Below, piece after piece: positions 9,011 through 20,240 of a DNA stretch of 64,000 bases. This DNA is from Ligustrum vulgare (Eukaryota > Streptophyta > Magnoliopsida > Lamiales > Oleaceae): assembly GCA_963555705.1 (NCBI GenBank), contig OY743190.1, positions 18,545,491 through 18,609,490 on the forward strand, written 5' to 3'. The stretch's first letter is position 1. Each line of letters starts with the position of its first letter. The notes under the pieces were generated by a model. It had not been told where the DNA came from. It did not search any database and saw nothing but the letters and a program-made list of their open reading frames with translations. The translations under genes were made by a program, and so were the position numbers.

Positions 9011-10526
9011 TGTTCACCTGATATCTCGCGATGCGAGATATCCCCGCAAGTGTACGGGTCGTGAGAAGTAATAAAGTGGACCTAAGTGTCCGGATTATCG
9101 TCCCACGAGGACTGCTATTAAGTACCGAAATGTGTTAGTTCCTAACTCTATTTGAACGGGCGAATTTGTTTGAGATTGTTAACTACAACTAAAGAATTAA
9201 ACTAAAGAAATAAAATTGCGAAATTGCTTTTGTTTTTAAATACAATTGTAAAGTAGTTGGGAATCCCGATTTCACCTAGCCAATTATATTAACTCCAATT
9301 AAAGTTTTATTTCCTAATTATGCATTCGATCGAATTCACTAATTTAAATTGAAATTCCTCTTTCGAGTTTAAATCAATTCTACCTAAATAAGTCAACCAT
9401 GTATCTCTACAGATGGTCCGAATATTCCTTATCTAGATGCATAACACACAAGAATTCACACACGACCGCAATTATAACACGAGTATATCTCTATCTCTTG
9501 TTCAATTACTGGATTTATTACCATGTTCTAAATTATTAACTCACCTCTCGGATTATGGAAATAACTCAATAAATCATGAATTGGTGATCAAGCAATTCAA
9601 GCATTAAGAACAATAATAAATCAATACATGCAACAAAACATTAAAACAACGGAATTTGGAATTAAAATAATCTGACTAGGCTACATCGTTCATCCCAACA
9701 TAGAATTTAGTTACACATCATCAATAAATAACAAAAACAATAAAAATTAACGTTCATTAAAGATAATATAAAGAATGGAAATCTTGCACCAAGATTTGAT
9801 TCTTCAGTTATCTTCAATTCACGCGCCTTTGCAATGCTTGATTCTCCAAGAATTTGATGTTGAATTCTCTATTGTGGCTCGTTCTATGGAGAGGCAAAGG
9901 TCTGAATTTCGTGCCTCTTATGTTGTATATATAGGTTTTGGAGAAAACCTAGGTCAAAAAGCCCAAAGCCTGTCAAAAATCGCGAGAAAAATCTGATCTG
10001 CGGCCCAGTCGAACAAGCGCGCGATCGCGCAGGCATAATGCCGGCGATCGCGTGGAAGACCTTATAACTCTCGAGTTATAATTTACAACCATATCGCGAT
10101 CGCTTGGTTTGTAACCAGCGATCGCGACTTCATCTTTCTTCCGGCTGTGCAAGTTAGTCCCTGACTTTTAATTGCACCTTCAGTCCTCAACTTTCAATTG
10201 TTGCAGTTTTGTCCCCAAACTTTATCTTCTTCTCGGTTTGACCATTCAAGCTCTTAATTCATTCAATTAGGTCCTCCAAACTCTGATTTAGTCACTTTGG
10301 CACCAATCATGTTTCCCGGTTGTTGTCACAAACTCCTCACTTGTCCAATTTAGCTCCAATTAACATCCAATCGTGTCATTTTTCCGTTAATTGCTTCATT
10401 CTTCTTCAATTGGGACATTTTCTGAAAAGTAAACAAATAAATATAAATTTAATAGCTAATATTCCCAAACGACAATAATTAAACCTAATTTAGACATACA
10501 AATAAGTGTATAAAATACGCTTATCA
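9011..10526 (-). repeat. LTR of element A (5' LTR)
   Basis: 1516 bp. Minus-strand ends are TGATAAGCG and ...ATATCAGGTGAACA, giving the usual TG...CA. Its left edge at TGTTCACC (9011) is preferred over 9019 because it leaves the same 6 bp gap to the primer site as in element B. It repeats the TATA box (9925-9935) and the palindrome array (10021-10125). Confidence 0.9.
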
Positions 10527-10652
10527 GTTGGGTATGTTGCTGGGGATGAGAAATTCTTCCCGATCTAGTGGTTTGAAGGGCACTATGGGTCTACATTCTC
10601 CTTCTTTCCAAAATGTGGATGGAGAATGCTGCAATCCATTGTCCCCTTCATT
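10527..10652 (-). pseudogene. Coding remnant on the other side of element A
   Basis: A 42-codon minus-strand frame reads NEGDNGLQHSPSTFWKEG..., then IVPFKPLDREEFLIPSNIPN, and runs straight into the LTR. Upstream it is bounded by ...GGATAG, a possible splice acceptor. Removing element A joins it in frame to 1690-1857. The composition is that of a globular protein and unlike the surrounding non-coding DNA. I do not recognise the family. Confidence 0.5.
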
Positions 10653-10832
10653 CTATCCTTTTAAATCCTGGTCTCACTACCACAAAGAATAACACCAATT
10701 TTGTCTGGTCCAATAAATGATTCAAAGATTTCTACAATAAATATGAGTAGGTTTCTAGTATAATTGAAGCATACTACTTCCATGTGTTTCCATCGTATAT
10801 TTGGCATATTGGACACTTATACCACAAACAGA

Positions 10833-11038
10833 ACCCCGATAATCTTAGTAATTAACATACTAGTCCGAGTCCGAGCTGATATTCATCAAAGACTTCCCAC
10901 TCGGCCTTGAATGTGCGTATTCATCATGATATTCGCTTGTATAAGTTTCGCATAAACTACTTTTATCTGTTGTTCAAGCCTTGAAGCTTTCACTTCAAAA
11001 GGAGTCTTATCCCCGAAAGTGAGGACTGAAATTGCTTC
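10833..11038 (-). pseudogene. Degenerate exon-like remnant, same strand
   Basis: From 11038 a minus-strand frame reads EAISVLTFGDKTPFEVKASR... and ...IKVVYAKLIQANIMM. A one-base shift near 10910 then gives TFKAEWEVFDEYQLGLGLVC before a stop. The shift between two good coding segments indicates an indel in a former exon. Lying upstream of 10527-10652 on the same strand, it is probably part of the same gene. Function not recognised. Confidence 0.4.
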
Positions 11039-12153
11039 TCAGTCACCAATCAAAATCTTTTCCAAGAAGAAATCCCATAACTTCACGCTTGCTGGAAAAT
11101 ATATATAAGATTTTCATATTCTACTTAAAAGTAAGAAATATATTATCAAAATATGAAATAATTTTTACTTAAAAATAAGTAAGTAAAAAAGTAAAAAATG
11201 TTATAATCAATTTAAAAATAAATAATTGGACTTGGGGTAGTCCATAGTGGTAGTTGATCGCTTCCGTTTGGTAACACTGTTTGGTTTATAATTTAGTTTA
11301 TTTATGATTTTGAAATAAAAAGTAGTGGTTAAAATTTGAAGAGAGAAAATGTGTGTGATTAAAAAGTGATTTAAAAAATTATATGATTTATAAACATGTT
11401 TATAAACTAAAATCTTACATTTATAAAACAAAGGCTTAGTTTGTCCATTCCTCGGCTAGGTCCAATGTTCAAGTTCCTAAGTACTACCCTCCACTCAACT
11501 CCCTTTGTAAATAAAAAATTAATTAATTAATTAATTAATTAAATTTAAAAATAAATAATTTATCTATTTTGACATAATGTAATAAAGACTTTTTAAATGA
11601 TTAGATTAGATAGATCATAGATGTTATACAAGGGCCAATTGGACACACGTAATCATGACAATGAAAAATCCATATTTGGGTAAATATTTAAAGATAACTT
11701 TATTTTCACAACGTGGATCAAAATCACACACATATGGGTGCGGGTCACAAATTTTGAATTTTGTGACCCCCATGTGAGTGTGATTGTGATTCATATTGTA
11801 AATCACATTGTGACTATAACATTATTGAATATTCAAAGGCGCGTGCTTATAAGAATATAAGCCATATAATTTCAAAAAAAAAAAAAAAAAAACTGAAAAA
11901 AAATATAAGCTATTTTTTAGCCAAACACGGTCTTAGAATCCATTGAAGCTTGCTTATCAATTATCCCCGCAATCAACGTCACAAAAACGAAAGATTACAA
12001 CCATACAGGAACAATCCACTCGATTACAGCTATGTCTTGGTTCCCACTACTTTCCTACAACATTAAAACCTCAACCCCACTATTTTTTTTAATCAGTTAA
12101 GCCCTAATCTCTAATACAAACCTTCTCTCTCTTTCTCTACTGTTTTTCGTAAA
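11039..12153. other. AT-rich spacer upstream of the 42-codon frame
   Basis: No coding signal. It holds an (AATT)n microsatellite at about 11517-11542, a hairpin at 11722-11785, a 20-base poly-A run near 11873, and a CT-rich leader (CTTCTCTCTCTTTCTC) just before the start codon at 12154. Confidence 0.5.
11722..11785. repeat. Short perfect-stem hairpin
   Basis: The arms AATCACACNCAYATGGGNG..GGTCACAAA and its complement flank the loop TTTTGAA, giving a stem of about 28 bp with three or four mismatches. It could be a palindromic relic of a small MITE. No terminal duplication was identified. Confidence 0.5.
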
Positions 12154-12282
12154 ATGGGGGGCTTTGAGAAGCAAGTGAAGGACAGAGCAAAAGATCTCAC
12201 AATTATATTCAAAAAGGGTTTGAAGATTGTTGGGGATTCATGCAAGAAAGGATGGTACAAGGTCAAGCACTTGAAGAAATGA
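12154..12282 (+). CDS. 42-residue basic small protein, candidate host gene
   Basis: ATG to TGA encodes 42 residues starting MGGFEKQVKDRAKDL and ending GWYKVKHLKK, with a core of GLKIVGDSCKKGW. The peptide is strongly basic (about 13 Lys/Arg against 5 Asp/Glu), has a single Cys, no signal peptide and no membrane span. The pattern of regularly spaced Lys and Gly looks selected and resembles short conserved plant proteins I recall, but I cannot name a family with certainty. Upstream is a CT-rich 5' leader typical of plant mRNAs, and the ATG context is AAAATGGGG. It does not belong to any of the flanking transposons. Alternative: a chance frame or the last exon of a longer gene. Confidence 0.5.
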   Translation: MGGFEKQVKDRAKDLTIIFKKGLKIVGDSCKKGWYKVKHLKK

Positions 12283-14350
12283 CAGAAATTCGAATTGGTT
12301 TGTCTTATTTGTTTAATTTTTAGGGTTGTTTGATGTAAAGTAGATCGATCTTGGTGTTTGTTTCCTTCTCTGGTTTTGTAACCAATTCTTGATTTTAAAA
12401 TTTATTCCTGTATTTTTGTTCGTTAAATTTGTTTTGTTCAATTTATGTTGGAGTTTACACTTCACTAGTCAAGTTTGGTTTGTGCTATAACTTTTCTTTT
12501 CTTCCTTTAATTCGATGATACCACATAAAAAATAATAATAATAATTTAAATATTTCATCTCCAGGTTAATTTTCATTCCTATATAATATTAATGTGACAT
12601 GAATATTATCTCGTTTATGTTTAGGTATAAATAATGTGCTAGCTAGACAAAGTGACTAAGCAAATATTATTTTTTTCATTTATTTAATCTAAGAAAATAA
12701 TGCTAAATTGATGATATGTGTACCATAAAAAATGGTAGACAAAGATTATTAGAGATAAGTTTTAAATTCAATTATCTATTTTATGGATCTGAGTGAGATA
12801 TTTATTTATTTAATTGTCATATAAATCAAAATATGCATAAATCATTAGAAATGCTTTTAGAATTGGATTATTGCAATGGCAGTCTTTTTTCTCAACTAGT
12901 TGGCAGTCTTACTTTCCTCGGTGTCAGTGGTTCATCCCATGAGCTGCATACCGGGTTTAAATAAAAATAAAAAGTGATTTTGAATCGCATGGACAAATCG
13001 CCTTTGAAATGAGAAGTGAAGGTGGTCCTAATGTCATTATAATTTTCATAGCCTTGGATTGGATGGTTAATACTTATTTCAACAATTTGAAAAGTTATAG
13101 ACAATTTTTCACTTCAAAAAGAGTTTAGTGGCATAATGCTCTAACCAAAATATCAGGAGGGTTTCTGTAGTTTGAAAGAGAGACAGAAATCAACAACAAA
13201 AATAATGAGAGAAAGCTCAAGTAGGTGGATAGGAACTTGAAAAGTAATAAAATTGCCAAAATTCATAAGCTTCAGACTTCAAATTGATACTCTATTATAG
13301 AGGTGGCAAAATCCCGAGCCAAGAGTGGCCCAGGCGGGCCACTCAGCCCGCTGGCTTGTCCAATTTCACGGAATCTATCTATAAATACAATTTAATCTTA
13401 ACTCTCAATTAGTTTCATACCCGTGCGATGTACGAACATATTTTAGTGACAAAATATAATGTACTAATATGAAACAATGAGAAAAAATTAAAAAATAGTA
13501 ACAATAGAGTATCAATTTAAGTAATCATCATAATTTTATTATCATTATCAATAGTATTACAAACTCAGATTTTTTTGGCAATTGAAATTCAAGTCAAAAT
13601 TGAACAAAATATTTAAATATCATTGTAAGACTGAAATAAAACAATTTTGAAATAGTGAGACATTGAAAAAAAGTAAAATGTACAACATAAAACTTTTTTA
13701 TTTAATTTTTGATATGATTTTAGGGACGGCGAGTTTACAGTTGGTTCACATTTGTGATTTCGTATTAAAGTTCTCGATGAGATCTTCGATTTGACACTCA
13801 TATTGCACATTTTTCGATTTCAAAATAATATTATAATTAAAAAGTATTTTAGTTCATTGAAATACTTTAGGAAAAAACAGTTTAAATTGAAAAAGTTCTA
13901 AAATCTATTTTTGGGAAGTGCCTTTCATTTATATATGATAAAGATATAATAATGGATTTATTAATAAACCAAAAATGAATACCTATCAATCTAATCCTTC
14001 ACTACATTTGTAAGTGCAGAATTTATTTGCAATTAAGTAATGATTGCAGAAAATACTCAAAATTATTAAAATGACAGCCAAGAATGTATAGAGGTGTATT
14101 GATGAGAAATAAAGTTGAATCGTGGTAACAAAGGTTGTAACCAGATATGGGAGAGCTGATGACAAAGGAAATAAAAGCAAGGAATGACATGGCAATAGAT
14201 GCACTGGCCAGTGGCCATCAACTCCAAATCATCCACCCTCGGAGCTGCTGAAGATGACGCTGACATTAGCAAATAAGATAGAATCTATTCGGCCAAAAAA
14301 AAAAAAAAACTTCAACAGAGTATCGGGAAAAAAAAGTGTTAAAGTTCATA
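12283..14350. other. Intergenic spacer with transposon-end relics
   Basis: No supported gene. At 13298 TAGAGGTGGCAAA followed by CCCGAGCC resembles a hAT terminal inverted repeat, without a matching partner. At 13374 TCTATCTATAAATAC followed by CCCGTGCGATGTACG (about 13420-13434) resembles a Helitron 5' end. The rest is AT-rich. Confidence 0.45.
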
Positions 14351-15225
14351 TCCATGTGTTGACGGTACTCCAGCCCAGAGGTCTTACGGGACGTCAACAC
14401 ATGGATTGTCCATCGCGTACCAGAGAGGCCTTTAGAATTCTTAAGTTCCATAGGTCCAAGGTTCGAAACCCCCTAGAGACGAGTCCATCTCGCGTGGAAC
14501 AAATCCACACTACGCGGTGGACAATTTGTGTGTTGACTTCCGGTAAGACATAAAAACGCGCATTTATATGTTGACGGTGCCCTGCCTCTGGGGTACTTAC
14601 GGGACGTCAACACAGTGTATTGTCCACTGCATGGTGTGGATTTGTTCCATGCGAGATATACGTGTTTCCAGGGGGTTTCAAATCTTGGACCTATGGAACT
14701 TAAGAATTTTAAATGCCTCCCTAGTACCACTAGGAATTCCAAAGGCCTCCCTGATACCACTAAGAATTCCAAAGGCCTCCCCGGAATTCTTAAGTTTCAT
14801 AGGTTCAAGGTTCGAAACCCTCTGGGGATGCGTCCATCTCGCGTGGAACAAATTTACACCATGCGGTGGACAATACACTGTGTTAACGTCCCGTAAGTAT
14901 CCCAGAGGCGGGGCACCGTTAACATATAAACGTGCGTTTTTATGTTGACGGTGGCTCCAGCCCAGAGGTCTTCGGACCGTCAACACCGAATTGTCCACTT
15001 GGAGTGTTTTTGTTCCACGATCAAGTAGATGTGTCACAAGGGGGTTTCGAAACTTGGACCTATGGAACTTAAGAATTTCAAAGGCTTCTCTGGTACCACT
15101 AGGTCCAAGGTTCGAAATCCCCTGGGGACGCGTTCACTTGATTGTGGAACAAAATCACTCCAAGAAGACAATTCGGTATTGACGATCCGTAAGACCTTCG
15201 GGCTGGAACCACCGTCAACACCGTG
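14351..15225. repeat. Nested foldback array of three palindromic units
   Basis: Unit I is about 14351-14551, unit II 14568-14925 and unit III 14943-15220. Each begins with TGTTGACGGT-like sequence and ends with its complement. Unit II has arms of about 145 bp, roughly 90% complementary by eye, around a core with two 30-base direct repeats (ACTAGGAATTCCAAAGG / ACTAAGAATTCCAAAGG). The 18-base linkers on either side of unit II are also complementary, and units I and III are complementary at their outer ends, so the whole array is itself palindromic. Internal GGTTCGAAACC matches a Pol III B-box consensus. No protein is encoded; short frames inside are by-products of the repeats. Confidence 0.85.
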
Positions 15226-15473
15226 TTAAGCTTATGACACTACACATTTATGATTTCTGTTACATGAAAAACACAATCTGATGCTTGATCACATTAGCTA
15301 AAAGAAACATGAAAAGAATAAACCAAAAAAAGAAGGTAAAAATTACTTGCCTGATCCATTGAAAAATCCAAATGAAAATGTAGATGTAGATAGTGAGAGA
15401 TTACATATTTTCCCGTGAACAAATGGTAGTCTAGATCACTTGCTTGAAATCCAGAATATACGAATTCAATGAC
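15226..15473. other. Spacer between foldback array and Copia element
   Basis: A 61-codon minus-strand frame (15294-15479) begins exactly at the Copia junction. No motif was recognised. It may be a fragment of the sequence into which element C inserted, but this is not supported beyond frame length. Confidence 0.3.
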
Positions 15474-15478
15474 GTTCA

Positions 15479-16351
15479 TGTTAGAAAATTATTTTGATTA
15501 GATTATAGGTTCGAAGAAAAAAGACATGCTATGAAGTGAAAAACAAATTTTTCAAATTTGGAATAACATAAATCTTATGAATCAAAAGAGAAGATCCGAG
15601 CAGAAAATAAATATGGATGATCGAGGCGAGAACTTGGCTCTCTGTCCTTAAGACGTTTTTACCCCGTCACAATGTGCTTACGGTTTGTGGTAAAGCGCCT
15701 CCCAAGATACAACGATCGGAACACTTGCTGTGCATAAATTGAACACTCTCTGAAAGACTGTTATGCAGAAAAGGAAAACTGGAAGATGACTTATGCTGTG
15801 CAGAATGAATTCGTGATGAAATGAAAGCTTAAACAAAATAAAATAGAGGAGAATGTGGCGGTTTTGAACAGTTTCTACAGTTAATAAACTGTCAAAGAGA
15901 GGGAGAGGATTATTTAAATAAATTTGGACAAAAAAATTTAAATAATTTCACACGGGCCCGACACGGCCCAAGACCACGACCCGATCCCGAGCTTAGCCGA
16001 GCCGAGCCGGCCCATGTTTCAAAGACTTCCCTCTTTCAAAGACTATTGGTACCCCTTGGGGCCCAAACCCATTTCTCAACTTGAAGCTTATTAAGTGGTT
16101 CAAGGTTGTGTTTGCAACCTATGTTGGATTGGCACGTCTTTCCAATTATTTCCCATTTATTCCTCATATTTATTGTCCAACTTTCAACCATAATTTCTCA
16201 TTCATATGGAAATAGTTTTATACAATTAAATATTACACGCTCATCTACTGGGAACGTAGAATTTAATTGAACATTAATTTCGAAAAATCGAACATTGGGT
16301 CCCACTCAAATTTAAGGTCAAAGTTGACTCATTAACCCACTATTTCCAACA
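15479..16351 (-). repeat. LTR of element C (3' LTR)
   Basis: 873 bp. Minus-strand ends are TGTTGGAAATAG and ...TTTTCTAACA. On the minus strand TGTGGGGGAT (16352-16361) directly precedes it and serves as polypurine tract. Compared with 30856-31800 it lacks a stretch of about 47 bp after CAGTTTCTA. Confidence 0.92.
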
Positions 16352-16361
16352 ATCCCCCACA

Positions 16362-16948
16362 TGAATGGAAATTATCATGACTATGCAATGAGATGCAGAC
16401 ACGATCAGAGAGTAAAGGAGAAAATCTTATTGCATCAGGAGAGGTAGCTTTTGGCTTTGAACCTGCCTTAGTGAATACTATCGAGTTTACTTGGCTAATC
16501 AGTGAACATGATGTCTTGAACTGTTCAGCCGTTGGTGTAAACCAAGGCAACAATATTCACACAATAATTTTTCTATCAATTCTTTGGTTCTCATAATTGT
16601 GTTCATTTTGGCCCTGAACAATTCTTGGGATTCATAAGTGCTTTACAGAATTTAAGCCCCAAATCCTCATAGAAGCGGCCCCACTTCACACTTATATAGG
16701 TGATCTCCTATTAAGAGTATTCTGCTATACCCCACTTGATTTATCCAAGCTATAGGAATCATTAAAAGTTACAACTTAACCTTTATACATTCTGCAGACA
16801 GCACTTTTATAAAGAATGGATAAGTGCTTTACTGAGTCTTAATAACTTAGTTGTCCCATTGAACCAGGATCCTGGGATCTCCAATCAACAAGGTTGGGTT
16901 ACCATCATTAAGATTCATGCATATTCGGATTTAATCTCATTCCCTTTG
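16362..16948 (-). other. 3' untranslated interior of element C
   Basis: Between RNase H remnant and polypurine tract. No domain is seen. Short frames on both strands have no motif. Confidence 0.6.
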
Positions 16949-17422
16949 TCAGATAATATACTTGATCTCTTGGCAGGCCTTTTGTAAGCGGATCGCAAGA
17001 TTCTCCTTTGATTTCACATAATCAATGGAGATTATACCATTTGAGATCAACTGTTTTATGGTATTGTGTCTACGACGTATATGTCTAGACTTACCATCAT
17101 ACATACAATTTTGTACCCTTGCAATTTCCGATTGATTGTCACAGTGAATACTAATTGCAAGCACCGGCTTAGGCCAACACGGAATATCCTCTAAGAAGTT
17201 ACGAAGTCATTCTGCTTCTTCTCCAGCTTTATCTAAAGCTATAAATTCCGATTCCATTGTTGATCGAGTTATGCAAGTTTGCTTTGAGGATTTCCAGGAC
17301 ACAGCCGCACCACCAAGTGTAAATATATAACCACTTGTGGATTTAGAATCTTTCATATCTGATATCCAATTTGCATCACAATATCCTTCTAATACTGCTG
17401 GATATCTCAAATTGTAATCCAA
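16949..17422 (-). pseudogene. RNase H of Copia element C
   Basis: Two minus-strand segments carry the Copia RNase H. Segment 17422-17207 reads [20 protein letters not shown], with the first catalytic Asp in CDANW, followed by [20 protein letters not shown] with the second acidic position in MESEF. Segment 17164-16949 reads ISIHCDNQSEIA, with the third Asp in HCDNQS, then GKSRHIRRRHNTIKQLI. The enzyme removes the RNA strand after reverse transcription. The two segments are separated by an in-frame stop near 17207 and a frameshift also separates them from reverse transcriptase at about 17400. Confidence 0.88.
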
Positions 17423-18098
17423 ATTTCAAAGTATGTTTCAAGTATCGAAGTACTCGATTCAATGCCTTCCAATGACCATTGCTTGGATTACATGTGAACC
17501 TACTCAATTTATTAACTGCGAATGCAATATCAGGACGTGTGCAGTTCATGAGATACATCAGACTTCCAATAATCTGAGAGTATCTTAATTGAAGTACTGG
17601 TTTACCTCTGTTTTTGGCTAAGTGTAGACTTGTGTCTACTGGAGTTTTGACCGGATTTTCATCACAAACTCCAAATCTCTTTAGCACAGACTCAACATAA
17701 TGAGATTGTGAAAGAACGAGGCCATCTGGTGTTTTAGAAATTTTAATTCCCAGAATTACATCTGCTACACCCATGTCCTTCATGTAAAAGTGTTTGGTTA
17801 ACATTTTCTTAGTAGACATGATGATATCATGATTGCTACCTAGAATTAGCATATCATCGACATATAGACATACTAAGACATAAGCTGTTGGTGTGCTCTT
17901 ATTATACACACATTTATCACACTCGTTAATCTTAAAACCATTTGACAACATTGTTTTGTCAAACTTTTGGTGCCACTGCTTTGGCGCTTGTTTTAATCCA
18001 TATAGAGACTTAATAAGTCTGCAAACATTTTTCTCTTATCCATGAGCGACAAATCCTTTAGGTTGCTCCATGTATATTTCTTCTTCCAACTCACCATT
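17376..18098 (-). pseudogene. C-terminal half of Copia reverse transcriptase (element C)
   Basis: From the D insertion point the minus strand reads EEIYMEQPKGF, a stop, then IKSLYGLKQAPKQWHQKFD, followed by the catalytic YVDDMLILG and the thumb-side SLMYLMNCTRPDIAFAVNKL. This is diagnostic of Ty1/Copia reverse transcriptase. The longest uninterrupted frame is 17951-17376 (191 codons). It ends in a frameshift before RNase H. Its N-terminal half lies across element D at 27903-28180, and the join falls within the conserved VKTxFLNGELEEEIY region. Confidence 0.9.
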
Positions 18099-20205
18099 TG
18101 TAACGCCCCGAGTTCTAAATACTCGAAACGCCACTTCATCGTCTCAAACTAAATTTAAAAATAAATATTCATTTAGCGGAAATAATTGAAATTTTTAAAT
18201 TTTTCATAAAATAAAATTCAAATCCTCCATAGTCATTACCAAAATAAAATTTGACTTAAAATAAACGGAAATTTTAATATTTGAAATAACACTTAATTAT
18301 CTCTTTGCCACTTGAGTCCATCACTCGCCACCGCTTCCGAAGTCTGCAAAAATTGTTAATAACGGGATGAGTATTTCTAAGAAATACTCAGCAAACTCAT
18401 AACCGAATAATTCACTTAATCCATAAATTGCACATAAACATGTAATCATGCTAACATACTTTCTCATAATATCATAACATAACACATATTCACATAAGTG
18501 CGGAAAGTAGCCTTGTCTTGTCTTAATTCAACATGCAATTATGCATGGAAGTTATAGCGCACATAACATTTCTTCTTCTTACACCATTTTCGGGAGAGCA
18601 TTTGCCCGTCTTACCCCTCATGGTTAATCACATGAACATAACATCATATATGATTTACACAATTTCAGATTCACATGCAAATCATAGCTAAATAAATTAT
18701 AGAGTATGAGTCTACCTGAAAGCTTAACGAGTATATGTATCGAGCGGGAAAAACTTCAAGTCTCTAATCGTCCGTTCGCGTCGTCTAGCCAAAGGAAATA
18801 AATTTAAATTAGAAATTTTGGAAAATTTAGTATTTAAAAATAAAATAAAAGATTTGGGTCTAACTTGACAATTTTATAAGATTTAAAACTTAAAGAATTA
18901 GGACTTAAATAAAATTTTTAGAATAATCCTGGGGCTGACTCGGATATTTTAAAAATTGCAGGGCTTAAATAATAACTTCTTAAAAGTTAGGGCTGTAGAT
19001 TTGAAATGTCATTAAATCAAAGGGACTGAATTGAATGATTTCTCAAACTTTGGGGACTAGGCTGTAAATATCGAAAGTTAAAATATAAAAAACCAACTTT
19101 ACTCCTCTCTCTCTCTCATAATCGGTTTACACAGAGAAAACAAGAAGAGAAAAGAAAAAAAAAACGGCGAGCGGCCGGTGGTGGAAGTGGGTCTCCAGTC
19201 GGCGGTTCGCCGGCGCAACGCCGGCGCTAGGAGCGGCGAGTAATGAGCGTGCATTAGGCTAGGTTTTTGTGTGGGTTGAGTGCATTTTTGTGCGAGAACA
19301 GGTGCGAAAAACCGAGGTGAAACCGAAGCTTAAGTTGGTGCGATTTCCGGCGAATAGGGCGGCGCTCAAGGTAGGGTTCTAAACTTATTCTATTTCTGGG
19401 TTTGGGTTTGATTTCGACTGGGATTGAAGTGGCAGTGGCGGTGGCTGCGTGTGGTGATTCGGCCATGGCAGGGGTCGGGTTGATAATGGTTTGATGCTCG
19501 TTTCATGTTTCTCAGCCGTGAGTTCGGGACCCTCAAACTTGATAATGGTCGTTTGTCTATCAGTGAAGGTAGTGAATCATTGGAGTGGATTTTTCTTTTT
19601 GTAGATTATGGGATGAAATAGCTTGACTGTGACTGTGTGGGTTTGTGTGAATTGAAGGCAGGGGAGAATACTTACTCGGAATTGCAGTGTGTGTGTGTGA
19701 GGAACGTGAAAATGGGGATTGGGACTGGTTATAGTGAGCACTTGGGGGAGCTGAAGGGTTGTAACTGATGGTGGCGTTTTGTGATGTGAGGAACATTTCT
19801 GGCATAATTTACTGACTCAAAGGTTGCTGGAAACGTTAAGGGAGATGAAAGGATTCAGCTGCTATTGAATGGCAATAAAATGAATAAGACTTGGATGCTT
19901 ATGAATTATCAGTTTGAAAAGGGTTTACACATAAATCTAAATTGATCAAGTTTTAAAGAAAAATAATAATAATAATATTAAAATAAGAAAATTTTGATAT
20001 TGGAATTAAAATGAAATAATAATTTCGGACCAATTTAAAATCGGAATTCGGACTTAAAGATTTAAAGGAATTTTAATTTCTTTCTTAAAATTTTAGAATA
20101 ATTTAATTGGCTAGGCGAACACGTTTTCATCGGGTGAAGTCGTAGCGACAAATTTTAAAAAAAAAATTTAACTTTTATTGTTATAAAATTTTCTCGGTCG
20201 CTACA
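18099..20205 (-). repeat. LTR of element D (3' LTR)
   Basis: 2107 bp. Minus-strand ends are TGTAGCGACCGAG and ...ACTCGGGGCGTTACA. Related to solo LTRs E, F and G by shared ends and by the GGCTAGRCGA block. It includes a GC-rich segment (about 19160-19240) and the predicted leader intron. Two short frames repeated in both LTRs (19254-19466, 19560-19805) have no known motif. Confidence 0.95.
18344..18715 (-). promoter_or_regulatory. Predicted LTR leader intron, element D copy 1
   Basis: Donor TTTCAG|GTAGACTC at 18715 and acceptor AACAATTTTTGCAG|ACTTCGG ending at 18344 give 372 nt. The same donor/acceptor arrangement recurs in solo LTRs E, F and G at the corresponding place. The identical copy in the 5' LTR is 26041-26412. 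Splicing is inferred, not observed. Confidence 0.5.
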
Positions 20206-20240
20206 ACCTTACCCCCTTAAAATAATTTCGTCCTCGAAAT
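20206..20240 (-). other. Polypurine tract and conserved dyad of element D
   Basis: On the minus strand AAGGGGGTAAGGT precedes the 3' LTR. The dyad ATTTCG-TCCT-CGAAAT (20225-20240) overlaps the last codons of gag-pol, encoding ISRTK. Confidence 0.75.

Larger units (their letters stand above)
1858..10526 (-). mobile_element. Element A: Athila-like Ty3/Gypsy retrotransposon, gag-protease only
   Basis: Two LTRs of about 1.5 kb in direct orientation bound a 5.6 kb interior, all on the minus strand. The tRNA-Asp primer-binding site lies inside the right LTR and the polypurine tract inside the left LTR. The interior encodes gag and an aspartic protease of Athila-like type (CDLGANVNLMPLSVYRKLG), but no reverse transcriptase, RNase H or integrase. 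It is therefore non-autonomous or a deletion derivative. The LTRs differ at roughly 20-25 of 1508 positions by eye. No target-site duplication is visible: the left edge lacks the terminal TGTTC that the right LTR has, so a small deletion at that junction is likely. Confidence 0.9.

Noticed and set aside
14254..15229. Several 60-126 codon frames on both strands
   Set aside because: They repeat one another because the DNA is palindromic and tandem; no protein motif.
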